A stretch of 64,000 nt of DNA, taken from Romanomermis culicivorax (taxonomy: Eukaryota > Nematoda > Enoplea > Mermithida > Mermithidae). The stretch is taken from contig CAWUHX010000305.1 in NCBI GenBank assembly GCA_963922205.1, forward strand, positions 248,001 to 312,000. The letters are read 5' to 3'. Both the position numbers and the translations under genes were made by a program. The notes below the pieces were generated by a model. It was not told where the DNA came from. It worked only from the letters and a program-made list of their open reading frames with translations, and searched no databases. This document shows positions 60,171 through 64,000 of this stretch, one piece after another. The first letter of the stretch is position 1. Each line of letters opens with the position of its first letter.

Positions 60171-60299
60171 GCGTACGGGTATAAGCTGCAAATAATTATC
60201 GTATACTAGCGTGTAGAAAATTCAATTCTGCATTTCATGAACTATTTTCCAATTTGAAATACCGAACCTGATTCAATTTATGGGTTAAAAACAAAAGCT

Positions 60300-60822
60300 A
60301 CCCTAAAATCAACCAAAAAACGTCATGAGTTTAAATAAATCAATACAGTTTCACCGCTATTTGCCTCTCTAACCTGTCGAAAACGGTCTGGCATCGAACA
60401 CAAAAGGTTTTGAAAAATTTTAATATCATATTCTAATTCGGTCAAAACGAGATGCAAATTTTTTTCCAGATGCTTCGAACGTTTCACTCGATTTTTAATA
60501 ATTTCTCCCAAATTTTCAGTGGGATTCAAATCTTGACTCTTGCCCGGCCACATGTCGTTTCCCCAGAATTTGAGACCTCGCTCTCAAAGCAGAAATTTAA
60601 AAAAAATTAAAAATTTGAAAATTGAAACACAAAACAAATTTCTGATCAGTTTTATTGTAACTTGTTCCTTTACAAGTAAATTTGAATTTTAAACAATTAA
60701 ATGTAACTTATCTGACGCAGAATTGAATTTTCTGGAAGGTTGTATATTGCACTTCACTCTAGCATGCACCTATTTAGCTGCAGGGATTTCTCCAATCATT
60801 ATGCAACACCCTGTACATGTAA
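60300..60822 (-). pseudogene. Tc1/mariner transposase 3' fragment
   Basis: Minus strand, 60590-60323: GLKFWGNDMWPGKSQDLNPT then ENLGEIIK, ..., LLCSMPDRFRQV. This is the C-terminal catalytic region of Tc1-type transposases (WPxxSPDLNPIEN with the third acidic residue, then the SMPxR block). The N-terminal part is missing or unrecognisable. At 60797-60822 the sequence ends with 'ataatg', 'caacaccctgta', resembling a Tc1-type terminal repeat next to TA. The element is truncated and inactive. Confidence 0.78.
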
Positions 60823-60829
60823 CGGAGCT

Positions 60830-61180
60830 CTGATGTATAGGGGTCAAGCGGTCGGGTGGAGGGTCATTGACTGTCAATTTTAGGGGACCCTGAAAACTCA
60901 AAAAATTGATTTTTTTAACCAAAAAATGGTTCAAAAAATAATATTAAATTTTCGTCTTAAAATATCTTGAGAAATATGTTTGTGGCGCGAAACGCGGAGA
61001 AAATTGGCATTTTCGATAATTTTCTGTTCAAGAATGATCATTTTTTATCGAAAAATTGGTCTTTTTATGTATTATCCGGACATAAATTATGAATGCATGG
61101 CTAGCAGCCGTATGGTCGACTATTTTTGGAGGTTTTCTATGGCATTTCCTTTCAATCGCATGTATGTTTTAGACGTAAAA
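60830..61180. repeat. Diverged G-rich MITE-like repeat
   Basis: Contains 'gtggcgcgaaacgcggagaaaattggcattttcg' and ends with CAATCGCATGTATG, the same order of landmarks as in 18600-19005. Confidence 0.5.
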
Positions 61181-61339
61181 TATGTGAAGCCTCGATAGCT
61201 TGGGCTTAATTCGCTATCTGGATATGTGTTTTAACCCAAAAAATTGCCGAATCAATGTTTAGCTTGATCTGTATTTGTGCAGTACCTTATTGCAAGTTTT
61301 GACTTCAAGAATTTCATATTTTTGTTACAATTAATCTAG

Positions 61340-63532
61340 AAAATCGACTTCCTCCAAACAGCAGCCATGTCCGCAGATGATTCGGCTTCGGCGACTGGTA
61401 CCGTTTATCGTAAAATTAGTTTCATAAGCGCCGGTGGTGGCGGTTCGAATTTTTCTTCGACATCGAGCGGCACGCAAACAAATCAACAACAGTATCATTC
61501 GAAATCGTCAACAATGCCATTGCCGCCGAGAAAAAGTTCCTTTTGGATTGGTCCGAAATTGGGCGCTCAACCGACAAATTGTCAAATGACAGAAAGTCGT
61601 AGCACGTCGGATTTAAGATTTACAGACATTTCAACGAAAAAGTAAGTCATCAAGTTTTTTGCCTATACGCTATTCATTTTGAAATGATCGATGCAGCGAT
61701 CCCGTGAAAGTAAGTTTGATGCGGGGAAAAAACTAGTAAGCTTATTACTGTAATCAATGCAAGAATTTTTTCCTGAATTAGCACCAACAGAACAGTTGAA
61801 AATTTCCTTCAATTACTTGGTTAAGTGGTCAAAATTTCTCTAGTATCACTCGGGTATCGGCGTGGTTCTGTCTAAATCGAAAGTAGATTAGCATGATGTT
61901 TTTCGATAATTTTCATATTCCAGATTGTCACGAAAAAAAGTTGCGTTTTTCGTAAGTATAAAGTTTATCATCAAGACAAAACTTCTTATCAAATCGAACC
62001 TACTTTTTTGGTTTTCGCTGCGTCTATTATTTTAAATTAAATGTGCTATAGTACCTTATGCCTCAGCTATGATTGGAACTTTCGTAAAAAATTTACTGTC
62101 TCAATAATTTTTATAGCACTCCACTTTTTCAGTTCTTTCAATATTTTGCTAACTACAGCATATTTATATTTGCTCAATAAAATTCTTATAATTTCTTATT
62201 AATAGTTTTTCTTCTTCTGTGGTTTTTTATTCATTTTCTCTTTACCTCATTCATTTAATGCAATGTAGATTTTCCAGTCCATTAACTACATGCATGGCGT
62301 CCAAAAAAATTAATTATTTAATTAAACTAATGACGAAAATATTTTTTAGCAATTGTATGTATATACATTGTTACTTGGTTACCTTTCTCTCTCTTTCCCA
62401 AAAACGGTTTTTTATACTGCCCTAAAATCTTTCCCCCATAGTTGTTGTTAAGCAGCATTCTAAAAAATCTTTTCCCCGTGCTTTCAGAGAAATATTTTCT
62501 TCTCCATACTACATTCTAATTTCTCTAAAATTGATCGTATATGTTGTATATGTATGTATTGCGCAAATTTCAGCTTGCGCGTAGAGAAAAAGTTTTCTTT
62601 TTCTATTTCGAATGAAATGTGAATTTTCCGCTCCAAAAAAAAGTTTCCAGATTCATGGACGACGGATTTTTGCGTGTTTTTCCTTCTTCACAAAAAAGAA
62701 TCATCTTTTCCTTATCACTCCTCCCAGCGACAATCTATCTTTCGCTTCGGAAAGGATAGGCTTTCTTTACTCGATTTTATTCCTATTTTAGCCGAAAATG
62801 GAACCTGTCGGCTTGATGCTGAAACAGTGCTATCTTCAGAAAACGTAGTTTTCCTTGAACCTTTCTATTTCACGTCCCAAAATTAGTATATAATAAATAG
62901 ACTATGCGAAGAACACACGTCCAATTTAAAAGTATGAGGTGAGTTAGTGATTTGTTTTGAAACCTAGCTTTGAGGCTTTTATGGTTTGTTGCTCCATTTA
63001 TTTTGCTGATGAAACTTCATTCTTGAGTTTCATTTTTTGTTTTTTCTCTCAACTTGAAATTCTATGAAATTCGCTACAAATATCTAGTTTTTTCTATAAT
63101 TTGCCGTTATATACATCATTATTTTATCTTTTTAAAGCGTCGATGCTCACAAAAGTTCGCCGCACGCCACGCTGGCCGGCGGGTCCGATGTTGCCGTAGG
63201 CGGCGTCAATCACCGGCAACGGCGGGAATCATTTTTGTACAGATCCGATTCGCAAACTCAAAGTGTCGCCTTCGCCGATGAAACGTCCCCGTGCGGCCTG
63301 GCGGCATGCAGTCGGGCGTCGTCGGTTGCGTCCGATTATTAGTAATTTTTTTTTATTTGCGCTGGCCAAAATTTCGTTTTTAGCATAATTTTTATGCAAA
63401 TTTCGCAAAATTTTCTGTACGCCTTTTTAGCATCACGGAAGAAAATTTCGTTACACCCTTTGCTCAAATTCTAGCCGGATTGAAAAACGTCAGGAATAAT
63501 TTCGTTCATTTGACGAATTTGCCGCACACCAG
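61340..63532 (+). CDS. pde-4-like: cAMP phosphodiesterase PDE4, 5' part (continues past window)
   Basis: Supported exons: 61340-61641 (Ser/Thr-rich N-terminal region with MSADDSASATG), 61924-61951 (28-nt microexon, LSRKKVAFF), 63138-63341 and 63431-63532. The third contains HRQRRESFLYRSDS, the UCR1 segment of long PDE4 forms, with the RRESF consensus for PKA. The fourth reads ITEENFVTPFAQILAGL and KNVRNNFVHLTNLPHT, the start of UCR2. One or more exons between 61951 and 63138 are not resolved (phase does not close); the ORF at 62709-62884 is a candidate. The catalytic HD domain must lie beyond base 64000. Long PDE4 forms hydrolyse cAMP and are activated by PKA at UCR1, a negative feedback loop. 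Confidence 0.88.
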
Positions 63533-63539
63533 GTAAATT

Positions 63540-64000
63540 TCTTAGAATTAGAATTTTTAAATTTCTTGCTTTTCTAAAATTTGCGTTTTCTAACGTTTCG
63601 AAAATTGTTGGAATTTGAATCAAGAATCTAAATTTTGGACATCTGCAAAAAATTTGTATTTTTGATTAAAACTTTAGAATTTTTATAATTTCGTTTTGCA
63701 GATGTCAAATTTTCTGAATTTTCCGAAGTTCGCATTTTCTAACGTTCAAAAATAATAGAGTAAAATTTTCAAAAAATCAATAGAGTAGAATTTTCTGACA
63801 CCCGATTCTTTGACGGGTGTCAGAAAATTTTACTCAATTGAAGTCGGGATTTGGAATTTAAACTTGCAGACGTCAAATTTTTCGACGTTTCCTAAATTCT
63901 CGTTTTCTAACGTATAAAAATTCCATAAGATGTTCCTGGTGTGTAAGCCCTAAAATCAAAATTTGGTCGTTCTCGCTAGAATTCGTAGTCAATAGAGTAA
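63540..64000. other. Intron of PDE4-like gene, with local duplications
   Basis: AT-rich sequence with repeated words (GAATTTTCTGACACC / TGACGGGTGTCAGAAAATTTTACT as an inverted pair near 63790-63835, and several 'cgttttctaacgt' copies). No exon is seen before the window end. Confidence 0.55.

Overview
The window is eukaryotic. It looks like a nematode, or a close ecdysozoan relative, because of many 50-65 bp introns ending in TTTCAG, an astacin protease with C-terminal ShKT modules, a PAT/DIRS-like tyrosine-recombinase retrotransposon and a very repeat-rich AT background. The species cannot be named from sequence alone.

Seven genes are supported. In order: a TOG-array microtubule protein of the TOGARAM/Crescerin/CHE-12 type (+, 6749-14760; 15 exons join to 1186 codons with every phase consistent); convergent with it, an astacin metalloprotease (-, 18422-14836) with the zinc signature spread over three tiny exons; a Rab4 GTPase (+, 19731-22018, first exon not found); a small unrecognised protein (+, ending 22729); ESCRT-III CHMP5/Vps60 (+, 22738-27883, last exon frameshifted); the splicing factor PRPF39 (+, 39420-47157; 14 exons, 720 codons); and the 5' part of a PDE4 cAMP phosphodiesterase (+, 61340 or 59063 to beyond 63532). 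There is also a small CxxC...GHxxxC finger protein at 54567-54941. Apart from the 8 bp spacing of the small protein and CHMP5, nothing looks operonic.

The rest is mobile or repeated DNA. The best-proved elements have target-site duplications: hAT elements in the TOGARAM and PRPF39 introns and upstream of PRPF39, a G-rich MITE family (TIR CATACCTGTA), a TTAA MITE, a Tc1/mariner fragment, and a nearly intact PAT-like retrotransposon with split direct repeats (49136-54429). A four-deep nest of insertions fills the last PRPF39 intron. Long inverted repeats lie at 2340-4990 and in CHMP5 intron 3.

Bases 30604-36633 and 36734-42726 are near-identical copies separated by exactly 100 N. Copy 1 differs mainly by single-base indels that break PRPF39, so this is most likely a false assembly duplication.

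Two unfamiliar patterns stand out. First, several elements end in short tandem arrays of a 12-18 bp word, inverted between the two ends, with a different word in each element. Second, an AT-rich repeat superfamily keeps a GGCGCGAAGCGCC-type hairpin beside interchangeable self-complementary words (GTGCCAATTGGCAC, TTCCACATGTGGAA, CCTCATGAGG).
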